From positions 1-64,000 of the forward strand of contig NZ_JAVBIK010000001.1 of assembly GCF_032193805.1 (NCBI RefSeq): a stretch of 64,000 nucleotides of DNA. The letters run 5' to 3'. The position numbers and the translations under genes were made by a program. The notes beneath the pieces were generated by a model, which saw nothing but the letters and a program-made list of their open reading frames with translations, made no database searches and was not told the origin of the DNA. Each line of letters opens with the position of its first letter. Position 1 is the stretch's first letter. Source of the stretch: Rhodoferax potami. GTDB lineage: Bacteria; Pseudomonadota; Gammaproteobacteria; Burkholderiales; Burkholderiaceae_C. This document shows, one piece after another, positions 26,758-36,114 of the stretch.

Positions 26758-27410
26758 GCTTTCAGCAGTCCTCGCGTCACAAGTGCTGCCAATACATCAG
26801 AACGCACGGCAGCGATTGTTTGATCCGCATTGATCCTGGCAAAACGTGTAGGGTCCTCTTGTGCTCGCCGTTCGTAGGCCTCTGCCACTTTTTCAAAGAA
26901 CGCCTGAGGTTGAGATTCAAATTTATCCGGGATCCGCGCAGACGTCAGTCGCTGGGCCGCTACGGCGGCCGGCAAATCGAACCAAATAGTCAACAGCGGC
27001 TTTATGGGTCGCGGCGAATCAGCGTCGTTCTTGGCAACAGGCGGAGTTTGCACCCAAGCTTCAAGGGTCTCCAAGGTGCTCCAGGCACAACCTCTGCCCC
27101 CGCCTTGATAAGCAAAACTGGCATCAGAAAAGCGGTCACACAAAACCACATCGCCACGCGCTAATGCGGGCCAAATCACCTGTTTCAAGTGATCGCGCCT
27201 CGCGGCAAACACAATCAGTGCTTCAGTCATTGCGTCCATCGGGTCATTCAAGACCAAACCCCGCAGCTGCTCAGCCAACGGTGTGCCACCTGGCTCCCGC
27301 GTCAAGGTGACTCTGGCGCCCGTAGCTTCAAACGCTAGCCGGACAGCATCGATATGGGTCGATTTGCCCGCTCCATCGATGCCCTCAAAACTTATAAACA
27401 GTCCCTGCAT
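26754..27410 (-). CDS. tmk: Thymidylate kinase
   Basis: Tmk phosphorylates dTMP to dTDP. The 218-residue product begins [20 protein letters not shown] with the P-loop GIDGAGKST, followed by [16 protein letters not shown] and the DR motif in [20 protein letters not shown]. The frame is open about 62 codons further upstream, but that part overlaps mltG and does not resemble Tmk, so the ATG at 27410 is used. An insertion around [19 protein letters not shown] lengthens the LID-side region slightly. The mltG stop lies 10 bases upstream and the holB start overlaps downstream. Confidence 0.96.
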   Translation of the reverse strand: MQGLFISFEGIDGAGKSTHIDAVRLAFEATGARVTLTREPGGTPLAEQLRGLVLNDPMDAMTEALIVFAARRDHLKQVIWPALARGDVVLCDRFSDASFAYQGGGRGCAWSTLETLEAWVQTPPVAKNDADSPRPIKPLLTIWFDLPAAVAAQRLTSARIPDKFESQPQAFFEKVAEAYERRAQEDPTRFARINADQTIAAVRSDVLAALVTRGLLKA

Positions 27411-27420
27411 AACTTCTGGC

Positions 27421-28401
27421 TCAGCGCCCTCTTTGGTACTTGTCAACCGCCCTATTGTGCTCGTCCAAAGATTCGCTGAAATAGCTGCTTCCATCTCCCC
27501 GGGCCACAAAATAAAGTGCCTTGGATGACACCGGTTGAATCGCGGCAATGAGTGCAGATTTCCCCGGTAAAGAAATCGGGGTCGGTGGCAGTCCATTGCG
27601 GGTGTAGGTGTTGTAAGGGGTATCCGCCAGCAAATCGGAGCGTCGCAAGTTGCCGTCGAAACGTTCGCCTAAGCCATAAATCACCGTCGGATCGGTCTGC
27701 AAGCGCATTCCAATTTGCATCCGGTTGTGAAATACCGATGAAATCAACGTTTGGTCCGCCGTCTTGCCTGTTTCTTTTTCAATGATGCTGGCGAGAATCA
27801 AAGCCTGCTCGGGCGTTTGCAAATGCTGGTTTGCTCGGCGAAGGCTCCACGCGGCCTCGAGTTGCTTGTCCATTGCTATGAGGGCCTGCCCGAGTACATC
27901 CATATCACTGCTGCCCTTGGCATAGGTGTAGGTGTCAGGAAAAAAGCGCCCTTCCGGATGTTGCCCGGCTCTCCCTAGGGCTGCCATGATGGCGTCGTCC
28001 GACAACCCCCGGCTGTCTTGTTTGAGTGCGTCGGCTTTGGCCAATGCCTGTCTTGCTTGGCGAAATGTCCAGCCTTCCAGAATGGTGACGGACCTGAGCG
28101 CTTGGTCACCGCGTACAAACTTCTCCAGCAACGTCCGGGGCGTGATACCTGCATTCAGCTCGTAACTGCCAGCGCGGATTTGGCGCGATTTGCCAGAGAG
28201 CCGGAACCAAGCATAGAGCAGATCTTCCGACACATCCACTCCCGAGCTTGCCACCTGATGTGCCACTTCACGCGCACTACTTCCTGCGTCTATATGAATA
28301 TCAACTACTGTTGATTCCAACTTCAGCGGTGACTGAACCCATACAAAGCCCGAAGCCACTAAAGCGACAACTGCCAAAACGACGGCAATGAAAAAGCGCA
28401 C
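27421..28401 (-). CDS. mltG: Endolytic murein transglycosylase MltG
   Basis: MltG (YceG) cleaves nascent glycan strands and sets their length. The 326-residue product has one N-terminal membrane segment (residues 3-22, [20 protein letters not shown]), a LysM-like region and the catalytic domain. The essential Glu lies in [18 protein letters not shown], and conserved [23 protein letters not shown] and [21 protein letters not shown] follow. It is the first gene of the minus-strand run with tmk and holB. Its start lies 46 bases from the divergent ygfZ start, so the promoters must be compact and may overlap. Confidence 0.96.
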   Translation of the reverse strand: MRFFIAVVLAVVALVASGFVWVQSPLKLESTVVDIHIDAGSSAREVAHQVASSGVDVSEDLLYAWFRLSGKSRQIRAGSYELNAGITPRTLLEKFVRGDQALRSVTILEGWTFRQARQALAKADALKQDSRGLSDDAIMAALGRAGQHPEGRFFPDTYTYAKGSSDMDVLGQALIAMDKQLEAAWSLRRANQHLQTPEQALILASIIEKETGKTADQTLISSVFHNRMQIGMRLQTDPTVIYGLGERFDGNLRRSDLLADTPYNTYTRNGLPPTPISLPGKSALIAAIQPVSSKALYFVARGDGSSYFSESLDEHNRAVDKYQRGR

Positions 28402-28447
28402 GGCCCTACTCTCTGTCTGGATGAAACGAAGAATGATAATTCAGGCT

Positions 28448-29377
28448 ATGACAGCACTGAACGCATCCACACCATTCGCCCTGCCTACCGGGGTGGCAAG
28501 ATTGACACATTGGGGCGTGATCCGTCTTCACGGCGCCGACGCTGCCAAATTCATTCATGGCCAACTGACGCAGGATTTCTCGTTGCTGGGCTCAGATCAA
28601 GCTCGCTTGGCAGCTTTTTGCAATGCCAAAGGCCGCATGCAGGCCAGCTTCGTCGGGTTTAAGGCATTAGATGGCGATATCTTTTTGCTTTGCAGCAAAG
28701 ATCTGCTGGCCCCTACGCTCAAGCGTCTATCGATGTTTGTCATGCGCGCCAAGGTTCAGTTGAGTGACGTGTCGGACATTTACGCCATCTGGGGACTCTC
28801 TGGAGACGCCACCAAAACCACAGCTGGGACGCATGACCAGGCATGGTCCAAGGCTGACTTGGCGGACGGCACCGCCATTACGCTTTATCCCGCGGGACCC
28901 ACCAAGCGCCAACTCTGGGTGAGCCCGGTCGATGCACCTCAACCAGAAGGTGTTGCAATGAGCTTGCAGACTTGGCAATGGGGAGAAGTCATCAGCGGCA
29001 TCGCCACCGTGACACAGCCGGTCTTTGAGGCGTTTGTGCCGCAAATGTTGAACTACGAGTCTGTGGGCGGGGTCAACTTCAAAAAGGGCTGCTACCCGGG
29101 CCAAGAGGTGGTAGCTCGCAGTCAATTTCGGGGCACATTAAAGCGACGCACCTACCTCGCACACACAGCTGTCGAACTGTCGCCGGGCCAAGACGTCACT
29201 GTGGCTGAAGACACCGAAAGCGTAGTTGGCCAAGTCGTGCAAGCTGCGGCCTGCCCTTCTGGCGGTTATGACGCCTTGGTGGTGTTACAGACCTCTCACC
29301 AAGACGCTGAATTGGCAGTAGCCGGGGCTAGGCTCACGCTCCAACCTTTGCCCTACCCGTTATTGGAAAGCATTTGA
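28448..29377 (+). CDS. ygfZ: Folate-binding YgfZ/GcvT-like protein
   Basis: This about 309-residue protein is a tetrahydrofolate-dependent factor that helps repair or assemble certain Fe-S enzymes. It has the GcvT-like fold (VARLTHWGVIRLHGADAAKFIHGQLTQD) and the diagnostic K-G-C-Y-x-G-Q-E motif in NFKKGCYPGQEVVARSQFRG. The ATG at 28448 is chosen over upstream starts because the preceding codons overlap the divergent mltG promoter and do not resemble the family. A GATAAT hexamer about 20 bases before it may be a -10 element. Confidence 0.94.
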   Translation: MTALNASTPFALPTGVARLTHWGVIRLHGADAAKFIHGQLTQDFSLLGSDQARLAAFCNAKGRMQASFVGFKALDGDIFLLCSKDLLAPTLKRLSMFVMRAKVQLSDVSDIYAIWGLSGDATKTTAGTHDQAWSKADLADGTAITLYPAGPTKRQLWVSPVDAPQPEGVAMSLQTWQWGEVISGIATVTQPVFEAFVPQMLNYESVGGVNFKKGCYPGQEVVARSQFRGTLKRRTYLAHTAVELSPGQDVTVAEDTESVVGQVVQAAACPSGGYDALVVLQTSHQDAELAVAGARLTLQPLPYPLLESI

Positions 29378-29481
29378 GGCCTGTTTACCATCTGTTTATC
29401 GGGGTTGACGGGTTGCATGTGCCGCAAGGCAGCCCATAATAAGCATTGAACGACACCGCGCCCGAAGGACTACGACCGCTT

Positions 29482-30117
29482 ATGTCTACACCGCTTAGCA
29501 AAGAAGAAGCTTTTGCCCGATTGGGTTCCATCACCCGTGAAATGCACGAAGCACTCTCGGTATTGGGCGCGAATCAACTTCACAACATCGTCGAAGAAAT
29601 TCCGAACGCCCGTGATCGCTTGGCCTATGTGGGCAAGATGACCGAAGACGCGGCCAACAAGGTGTTGAACCTGGTCGAAGAAGCAAAGCCCGCTTGTGAT
29701 GACTTGGCGAAACGTGGCGATGAGCTGGGTGCTGCGCTCACCCGCTTGGCGCAGAGCGCGGACTACAGTGATGAAAAAGCCAAGGGCCTCTTAGTGACCT
29801 GCGGAAAGTTTGCCCACTCCACGGCGCAGTTTTCATCCAAGCAGGCCGAGGTCTTGAGTGACATCATGATGGCCCAGGACTTTCAGGATCTGTCGGGCCA
29901 GGTGATCAAGAAGGTAATCGACATCATCACCCGGACCGAAATGCAATTGGTCCAGCTCCTGATCGACAGTAGCCCTGAGGCTGTGGTGAGCACAAAGGCT
30001 GCTGCAACCGAAGGCACCGTGTCCGTCGACGACCATGTGCTCGAGGGGCCGCAAACTGCGGACAACGCACTCAAGCAAGATGATGTGGATGACTTGCTGG
30101 CCTCTTTAGGCTTTTAA
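29482..30117 (+). CDS. cheZ: CheZ-like chemotaxis protein phosphatase
   Basis: This about 211-residue, mostly helical protein matches CheZ, which dephosphorylates CheY-P. The long hairpin contains the catalytic segment MMAQDFQDLSGQVIKKVIDI with the active-site Gln. The C-terminal amphipathic tail DDVDDLLASLGF is the CheY-binding peptide. The frame is open from a TTG at 29446, so the start is not certain; ATG at 29482 begins MSTPLSKEEAFARLGS. No cheY, cheA or flagellar gene lies in the window, unlike the usual cheYZ arrangement. Confidence 0.9.
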   Translation: MSTPLSKEEAFARLGSITREMHEALSVLGANQLHNIVEEIPNARDRLAYVGKMTEDAANKVLNLVEEAKPACDDLAKRGDELGAALTRLAQSADYSDEKAKGLLVTCGKFAHSTAQFSSKQAEVLSDIMMAQDFQDLSGQVIKKVIDIITRTEMQLVQLLIDSSPEAVVSTKAAATEGTVSVDDHVLEGPQTADNALKQDDVDDLLASLGF

Positions 30118-30138
30118 TTGAAGCCCGGCGGCCGCTCT

Positions 30139-31005
30139 TCAGGTCCAGCGAATTTCCATCTCTTGGTGGGCAATGCCCGCCTCTTCGAATTCTGGCCCTA
30201 CGGGCTCAAACCCTTCTTTTCGATAGAACCCGGAAGCGCTTGCTTGGGCGTGCAGCACGATGGCTCTATCCCCGCGCTGCTTGGATGCGTTCATCAAGGC
30301 GTGCAGTACTTCTCGTGCCAAACCCTGGCCGCGCAAGGCCGGGTCTGTGGCCATGCGGCCGATGCGGCCGGTTCCGGGTGCGTGCACCAGAAGCCGTCCG
30401 CTGGAAACCACTCGCCCTAAACCATTTACCACGGCCGCGTGTATCGCCGATTCATCGGCGTCGTCATAGACCAGAGCGGGCGATATCTTTTGTTCGTTCA
30501 CAAACACGCTATTTCGCAAGGGCGTGATGCTTTCGCCCAGAGCCTGCCAAGACCCTGTAATCGTCTTGATCATGGGCGCGCCTGCTTCGAAATCCGAGAG
30601 AACCTTTCTTAGTGCTGTGGGCACTTGGCGTGATGTGCGGCTTGCGGGATCTGCGAACACATAAATCAGCTCAGCGCTGACGAGTAGCGCGCCGTTGTGA
30701 AACACCGCACCTGCATAACGCAGTGAACTATTGCCGATGGACTCCAGCCGGAGCCCCACTTGCAGCAACTCGTCATATAGTGCCGGAGCGTGGTAGTCCA
30801 AGGTGGCTTTTTTGACGAACAAATCGCCCTCCAAAGACGCCATCGTGTCGGTATAAGGGAGCGCCAATTCACGCCAATAGGCACCCATGGCGGTGTCGAG
30901 GTACATCAGGTAGTGCGCGTTGAATACGATCTTTTGCATATCCACTTCCGACCATCGCACCCGTAGCGGGTGCAAAAACCTGAAGTCTTGGAGCGAAGAA
31001 TTCAT
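30139..31005 (-). CDS. Acyl-CoA thioesterase (YbgC/FadM-like) fused to GNAT acetyltransferase
   Basis: The product is about 288 residues. The first half (about 1-140) is a hotdog-fold thioesterase of the 4-hydroxybenzoyl-CoA type: HPLRVRWSEVDMQKIVFNAHYLMYLD with the catalytic Asp, then YHAPALYDELLQVGLRLESIGNSSLRY. The second half (about 150-288) is a GNAT domain with the acetyl-CoA loop RMATDPALRGQGLAREVLHALM and FYRKEGFEPVGPEF. The two are in one frame without a stop. The ATG at 31005 follows the upstream esterase stop by 10 bases, suggesting an operon. Substrates are unknown; the hotdog part points to acyl-CoA. Confidence 0.88.
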   Translation of the reverse strand: MNSSLQDFRFLHPLRVRWSEVDMQKIVFNAHYLMYLDTAMGAYWRELALPYTDTMASLEGDLFVKKATLDYHAPALYDELLQVGLRLESIGNSSLRYAGAVFHNGALLVSAELIYVFADPASRTSRQVPTALRKVLSDFEAGAPMIKTITGSWQALGESITPLRNSVFVNEQKISPALVYDDADESAIHAAVVNGLGRVVSSGRLLVHAPGTGRIGRMATDPALRGQGLAREVLHALMNASKQRGDRAIVLHAQASASGFYRKEGFEPVGPEFEEAGIAHQEMEIRWT

Positions 31006-31015
31006 GATGTCAGCC

Positions 31016-32011
31016 TCAGGTAGTGGTGTGGAGTGCCGCGCGCAGTGCGCGGGCGGCATCGGCATGTGCGTGGGCCGCCTCCGGAATGGCGCGGCCCATT
31101 TTGATGAACTCGTGGACAACGCCCCGGTAAATTTCCAGATCTACCGGCACACCCGCCATGCGCAGGCGGTCGGCATACTGCACCCCCTCGTCTACCAAGG
31201 GGTCGCATTCGGCAAGTCCTATCCATGCAGGCGCTGTGCCGGCAAGATCGGCTTCCAGTCCGTCCGGGCGCACGCCGTCCAGCGGGGCAAAGCGCCAGTC
31301 ATCCCGGTCAGCTGGTGTGCGGATGTAGTGATCGAAAAAGTAAGTGATATTGGTCTCGTCGAGAACAAAGCCTTTGGCATAGCGGCGGTGTGAGGGTGTG
31401 TTTTGGTGCCCTGCACAACCTGGATAAAAAAGCAACTGCAAGGCCAAAGGCAAGCCCTGGTCCCGCGCTTCAATGGCGCATGCGGCAGACAAAGTGCCTC
31501 CGGCACTGTCCCCGCCAATGGCCATGCGCTGGCCATTCAACCCGCGCTCGCCACCATGGTGAGCAAGCCATTGCACGGCATCCCAGCTGTCCTCATGCGC
31601 TGTCGGGAATTTGTACTCCGGGGCTAACCGGTAGTCGAGGGAGACCACGGCGCAACCTGCCAGGTGGGCCAAGCGGCGGCAAAGGCCGTCGTGGGTGGCG
31701 AGGCTCCCTACGGTAAAGCCACCTCCATGCAAATACAGCAGCACCGGTAAAGCCGTGTGATCCGGTGCGTAGTGGCGGGCAGGAATCGCGTATCCATCGC
31801 GCGCGGGGATTGAAAAGTCTTCGACCCGCGCAAGCTTTTGTACCGGCAACTCCAGTACATTCGCCGCCGCCGCATAAGCCGCTTTGGCTTGGGTTGCCGA
31901 GAGTGCATGCATGGGCACGTGCCCTGCCCGGGCAATACTGTCCAACACCTTCAGCGTGGCCGGAGTGAGCAAGGCACGCGGGTTGGCGTGGCGGTCAAAA
32001 TGGGGACTCAT
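31016..32011 (-). CDS. Alpha/beta hydrolase, hormone-sensitive-lipase family esterase
   Basis: This about 331-residue esterase has the HSL-family oxyanion motif HGGGF (LLYLHGGGFTVGSLATHDGL), nucleophile elbow GGDSAGGTL, catalytic Asp in AECDPLVDEGV and His in VVHEFIKMG. Such enzymes cleave short-chain esters. The start at 32011 (MSPHFDRHANPRALLTP) is favoured because the longer frame runs into the divergent alcohol dehydrogenase gene. It is followed after 10 bases by the thioesterase-GNAT gene. No signal peptide is seen, so it is cytosolic. Confidence 0.92.
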   Translation of the reverse strand: MSPHFDRHANPRALLTPATLKVLDSIARAGHVPMHALSATQAKAAYAAAANVLELPVQKLARVEDFSIPARDGYAIPARHYAPDHTALPVLLYLHGGGFTVGSLATHDGLCRRLAHLAGCAVVSLDYRLAPEYKFPTAHEDSWDAVQWLAHHGGERGLNGQRMAIGGDSAGGTLSAACAIEARDQGLPLALQLLFYPGCAGHQNTPSHRRYAKGFVLDETNITYFFDHYIRTPADRDDWRFAPLDGVRPDGLEADLAGTAPAWIGLAECDPLVDEGVQYADRLRMAGVPVDLEIYRGVVHEFIKMGRAIPEAAHAHADAARALRAALHTTT

Positions 32012-32066
32012 GGAACGTAGGGAATTGGGTACATTGGAAACCTGTTCAATCCTACACGGCGACACC

Positions 32067-33203
32067 ATGGCTTTGATTCAATACCTGACCCAGATCCAGT
32101 TTGAATGTGGCGCACTGCGCCTGCTGCGCAGCGAGTGCGAGCGCGTCGGCATCAGCCGCCCGCTGATCGTGACAGATGCGGGCGTCAAGGCCGCCGGTAT
32201 CTTGCAGCGGGCCTTGAATGCCTTGGGGGACATGCCCGCGGCCGTTTTTGACCAGACCCCTTCCAATCCCACCGAAGCTGCAGTGCGGGCGGCCGCCGCG
32301 CTTTACCGGGCACAAGGCTGTGATGGTTTGATTGCGGTGGGCGGCGGCTCCGCCATTGACTGCGCCAAAGGCGTTGCGATTGCGGCGACCCATGAAGGGC
32401 CGTTAACCCACTACGCCACCATCGAGGGTGGCTCTGCCCGCATCACCGACAAAGTCGCTCCCTTGATTGCGGTACCGACCACCAGCGGCACCGGCAGTGA
32501 GGTGGCGCGGGGTGCCATCATCATTGTGGATGACCATCGCAAGCTTGGCTTCCATAGCTGGTACCTGGTGCCCAAGTCGGCCATCTGCGACCCGGAGTTG
32601 ACCCTGGGCTTGCCGGCGCGTCTGACCGCTGCAACCGGCATGGACGCGGTGGCACACTGCATGGAGACCTTTATGTCCGCCGCCTTTAATCCGCCGGCGG
32701 ACGGCATCGCCCTCGACGGTCTGGAGCGGGCATGGGCCCATATCGAACGCGCCACTACCGATGGTACCGACATCGAGGCGCGCCGCCAACTGATGAGTGC
32801 CAGCATGCAAGGCGCCATGGCGTTTCAGAAAGGTCTGGGTTGCGTGCATTCGCTCAGCCATAGTCTGGGCGGCGTGGATCCTCGCTTGCACCACGGTACC
32901 CTCAACGCCATGTTTTTGCCAGCGGTCATCGCATTCAACGCAGAAGCTGAGTCTGTGAAAGCAGACAAGCGCCTGCAGCGCATGGCCCATGCCATGGGTT
33001 TGAACTCCGCTGCTGATATCGGAGACGCTGTCAAAGACATGAACGCCCGACTAGGCCTGCCCTCGGGTCTCGGCGCTATGGGAGTCACCGAAGATTTGTT
33101 CGACAAAATCATCGCAGGCGCTATGGCGGACCACTGTCATAAGACCAATCCACGGTTGGCCAGTTGGGACGACTACAGAGCCATGCTGGCAAAAGCGATG
33201 TAG
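32067..33203 (+). CDS. Iron-containing alcohol dehydrogenase
   Basis: This 378-residue group III dehydrogenase has an N-terminal NAD(P)-binding region with GGGSAIDCAKGVAI and PTTSGTGSEVARGAII. A C-terminal metal-binding domain carries the Asp/His ligands in TGMDAVAHCMETF, CVHSLSHSLGG and LHHGTLNAMFLP. The ATG at 32067 (MALIQYLTQIQFECGALRLL) matches family starts; earlier in-frame codons overlap the divergent esterase. The substrate is not apparent, and primary alcohol, lactaldehyde or maleylacetate-type substrates are all seen in the family. Confidence 0.94.
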   Translation: MALIQYLTQIQFECGALRLLRSECERVGISRPLIVTDAGVKAAGILQRALNALGDMPAAVFDQTPSNPTEAAVRAAAALYRAQGCDGLIAVGGGSAIDCAKGVAIAATHEGPLTHYATIEGGSARITDKVAPLIAVPTTSGTGSEVARGAIIIVDDHRKLGFHSWYLVPKSAICDPELTLGLPARLTAATGMDAVAHCMETFMSAAFNPPADGIALDGLERAWAHIERATTDGTDIEARRQLMSASMQGAMAFQKGLGCVHSLSHSLGGVDPRLHHGTLNAMFLPAVIAFNAEAESVKADKRLQRMAHAMGLNSAADIGDAVKDMNARLGLPSGLGAMGVTEDLFDKIIAGAMADHCHKTNPRLASWDDYRAMLAKAM

Positions 33204-33303
33204 GCCATCTTTACCCTCGTGAGCGCTATCCGGGGGCAGATAGCGCTATACACTGCGCAGCGCCTTCATCATCCGCGCTGCAGCGCTCCATTCCGCCGTC
33301 GCT

Positions 33304-36114
33304 ATGCCCCAGGTAAAACAGAGAGCCACACAACGACTACCTTTTTTCCGCGGAAGCTATCCCCTGCTCTACTTCGCGATTCTGGTGATCATGGTTGCCG
33401 TGAGCCTGACGCGGTATCACTTGCTTATCAAAGACATCGTTGCCGAGGCCACGGAAGACCGGGCCTTGCAACTGGAGCTGCTGGGTGCGTATGTTCCAGA
33501 CAATCTGTTACGCAAAAGCCTGGTCTCTCATGGCACCGAGATCCAAGACTCCTTGGACGAGGAACTGGGCAGGCATCGCGGTGTGCAGTCGCTCCAATGG
33601 GAGTTTGAAGGTCGCAATTACACCAGCGATAGGCCCGCTACCGCGAGCGCGAAAGTCCCCCGCTGGTTTGCCGAGCTCGCCAACCTTGCGCCGTTGCAAC
33701 AAGAGTTCGCGGCCATCTCCCCCCAGGGCAGCAAGGCCCGCTTGACGGTCCGGATGCGAGGCGACACCACCCTGCAAAAGAGCTGGGTCACTGTGATGCG
33801 GCAGATCCCGGTCTCTCTGTTGATCTTCGTGACGGTGTTCACCTTGTTGTCGCTGCTCTTGAGGGTCAATTCCCGCTTGCTGGAGCGTTTAAGTTTCGCT
33901 AGCGACACGCTGCGTTCCGGGGAGTTGGGGGTGCGGATGGTGGAAACCGGCACCTCCGAGATGCGCGCGGTGGCCCAGACCTTTAATGCCATGGCGGCAG
34001 AAATCGAGTCTTTGGTGCACTCCTTGCGTCAGAGCAAAACAGATCACCATGAGCAGGTTCACTTTACACATCAATTTATCAATGCGCTGCCACTTCCTGT
34101 TTTTGTGAGAGATCAAGACGGCACCTGTCTTGGGGTCAACAAAGCCTGGGAAGAGTTTTTCAACCACCCTTCGGGCGCAGTGGTGGGCGGCCGCTTGCGC
34201 AGCGATTTCGCCAACTTTCCCCGCGGGACCAACCAGTATCAAAAATTTGGTAAACCGCGGGAGGATCACGAGATCCAGATAAAAGTGGATGAACACCAGG
34301 TCCGTGACATGGCCTACTACAAGGCGCCGTTCACCCTCCGGGACGGTACCCAGGCCGGCACCATCGGCGCACTGGTAGACATTACCGACCGAAAGAACGC
34401 CCAAGCAGCGCTGTTGGCCGAGAAAGAGCGCGCAGTGGTCACGCTCTCGTCGATCGCCGACGGGGTCATCACGACCAATGCCGCCGGGCGCATTGAAACC
34501 ATGAACGAGGCGGCCCAGTACCTGACAGGCCACCAGTTGGTGCAGGCTGTGGGGCTGCCACTAGCGTCCGTTTTTCGCCGGGACCCCACCTCTCAACCAC
34601 TGCCAGAGGGGCTCCAGGTGAATCATTTGCACCTGGTGCAAGCGCCGGTCCACGCCTTGAATCAGCTTCTGGTGCATCGTTCCGGGGAGCGCTATGCCAT
34701 CGAATTCACGGCCTCTCCCATCCGTTATTCGGGGGGCGAGGTGTCCGGTTGTGTGCTGGTGTTCCGTGATGTGACCGAAACCAACGCGCTGAAGAACGAA
34801 ATTTCATGGCAAGCACGCCACGACCCCCTCACCGGATTGAACAACCGCAACGCACTGGGCGAGCGGCTCACCCATGCGCTGTTTCAGGCCCGCGAATCCG
34901 GGCAGAGCCTAGCGCTTTGCCTGTTGGATCTGGACCACTTCCAGGCAATCAATGAATCCGAGGGGCAGCGAATCGGCGACCGTCTGCTCAAAGAAGTCGG
35001 CCTGCGCCTGCGGCGCTTTGTCAAAGACGAATCCGACATCGCAAGGCTGGGTGGCGATGAGTTTGTCGTACTGTTTCATGAGAGTGCACAGGGGCCCCGG
35101 TTATTTGCACGCGTGCGCGAGTTGCTGGGGGCTCTCGCCCAGCCCTTTGCCATTGACGATGTCACGGTGAGCTGCACGGCGAGTGCCGGCATTGCGGTGT
35201 ATCCGATGGACAACGCGAGCCCCGATACCCTGCTACGGCACGCCGATCAGGCCATGTACCAAGCCAAGCAAGCCGGCAGAGGCAACCTCCATTTGTTCGA
35301 TGCCTTGCAAGACCAGCAGGTTCAAACCACCCATACCCGAATGGCGCGAATCGGGGAGGCCTTGCAGTCCGAAGAATTCCGCTTGCACTACCAGCCCAAG
35401 GTGTATTTGCGCAGCGGCGACATCATCGGTTTCGAGGCCTTGCTTCGCTGGCAGCATCCGGAGGATGGCTTGGTGGGCCCGCAGGCCTTCCTGCCTTTGA
35501 TTGAAGAGACCGACCTGATCGTCGACACCGGCAACTGGGTGCTCTCGCAGGCCATGCGGCAATTGCAGCTGTGGGTACAGCAGGGGCACGCCTGGAAGGT
35601 CAGCGTGAATATTGCCGCACGCCATTTCCACCGGCCGGATTTCGTGGACTCGCTGCGATCCCTGCTGTTGGACTACCCCTCCGTCCCCGCCGGGCTGCTG
35701 GAGCTCGAGATTTTGGAGTCCGCTGCGCTTCAGGACATTCAATACATGCGCCACATGATGCAGGAGTGTCAGGCCTTGGGCGTGAGCTTTTCGCTCGACG
35801 ACTTCGGGACCGGCTTTTCGTCTTTGTCGTACCTAAAAAGACTGCCGGCAGAGACCATCAAAATTGACCGCATGTTTGTCGACGGCATTCTGACCGACCC
35901 AGAGGACAGCACCTTGGTGAGCGCGATCGTCGGTCTGGCCCGTGCGTTCGACCGCGCGGTGATTGCCGAAGGCGTAGAAACCGATCAACAAGCCGAAAAG
36001 TTGTTGTCCTTGGGCTGCGAAATGGGCCAGGGCTATGGCATTGCCAAACCCATGCCGGCGGATGCGGTGGTGCCATGGGCTAAGGCGCGCCGCACAGCGA
36101 AACCCCTGCTCTAG
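33304..36114 (+). CDS. Membrane GGDEF-EAL protein with PAS domains
   Basis: This 936-residue c-di-GMP enzyme has a TM segment at about 19-37, a short periplasmic domain, and a second TM at about 165-185 (VSLLIFVTVFTLLSLLL). A HAMP linker follows, then two PAS domains (around 260-350, FVRDQDGTCLGVNKAWEEFF; and 370-490, ITTNAAGRIETMNEAAQYLTG). The GGDEF domain is intact (ARLGGDEFVVLF). The EAL domain keeps its key residues (GFEALLRWQ, LELEILESAAL, LDDFGTGFSS, IKIDRMF, IAEGVET, GQGYGIAKP). It may both make and degrade c-di-GMP. Its stop and that of the convergent esterase share the palindrome CTAG at 36111-36114. Confidence 0.95.
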   Translation: MPQVKQRATQRLPFFRGSYPLLYFAILVIMVAVSLTRYHLLIKDIVAEATEDRALQLELLGAYVPDNLLRKSLVSHGTEIQDSLDEELGRHRGVQSLQWEFEGRNYTSDRPATASAKVPRWFAELANLAPLQQEFAAISPQGSKARLTVRMRGDTTLQKSWVTVMRQIPVSLLIFVTVFTLLSLLLRVNSRLLERLSFASDTLRSGELGVRMVETGTSEMRAVAQTFNAMAAEIESLVHSLRQSKTDHHEQVHFTHQFINALPLPVFVRDQDGTCLGVNKAWEEFFNHPSGAVVGGRLRSDFANFPRGTNQYQKFGKPREDHEIQIKVDEHQVRDMAYYKAPFTLRDGTQAGTIGALVDITDRKNAQAALLAEKERAVVTLSSIADGVITTNAAGRIETMNEAAQYLTGHQLVQAVGLPLASVFRRDPTSQPLPEGLQVNHLHLVQAPVHALNQLLVHRSGERYAIEFTASPIRYSGGEVSGCVLVFRDVTETNALKNEISWQARHDPLTGLNNRNALGERLTHALFQARESGQSLALCLLDLDHFQAINESEGQRIGDRLLKEVGLRLRRFVKDESDIARLGGDEFVVLFHESAQGPRLFARVRELLGALAQPFAIDDVTVSCTASAGIAVYPMDNASPDTLLRHADQAMYQAKQAGRGNLHLFDALQDQQVQTTHTRMARIGEALQSEEFRLHYQPKVYLRSGDIIGFEALLRWQHPEDGLVGPQAFLPLIEETDLIVDTGNWVLSQAMRQLQLWVQQGHAWKVSVNIAARHFHRPDFVDSLRSLLLDYPSVPAGLLELEILESAALQDIQYMRHMMQECQALGVSFSLDDFGTGFSSLSYLKRLPAETIKIDRMFVDGILTDPEDSTLVSAIVGLARAFDRAVIAEGVETDQQAEKLLSLGCEMGQGYGIAKPMPADAVVPWAKARRTAKPLL

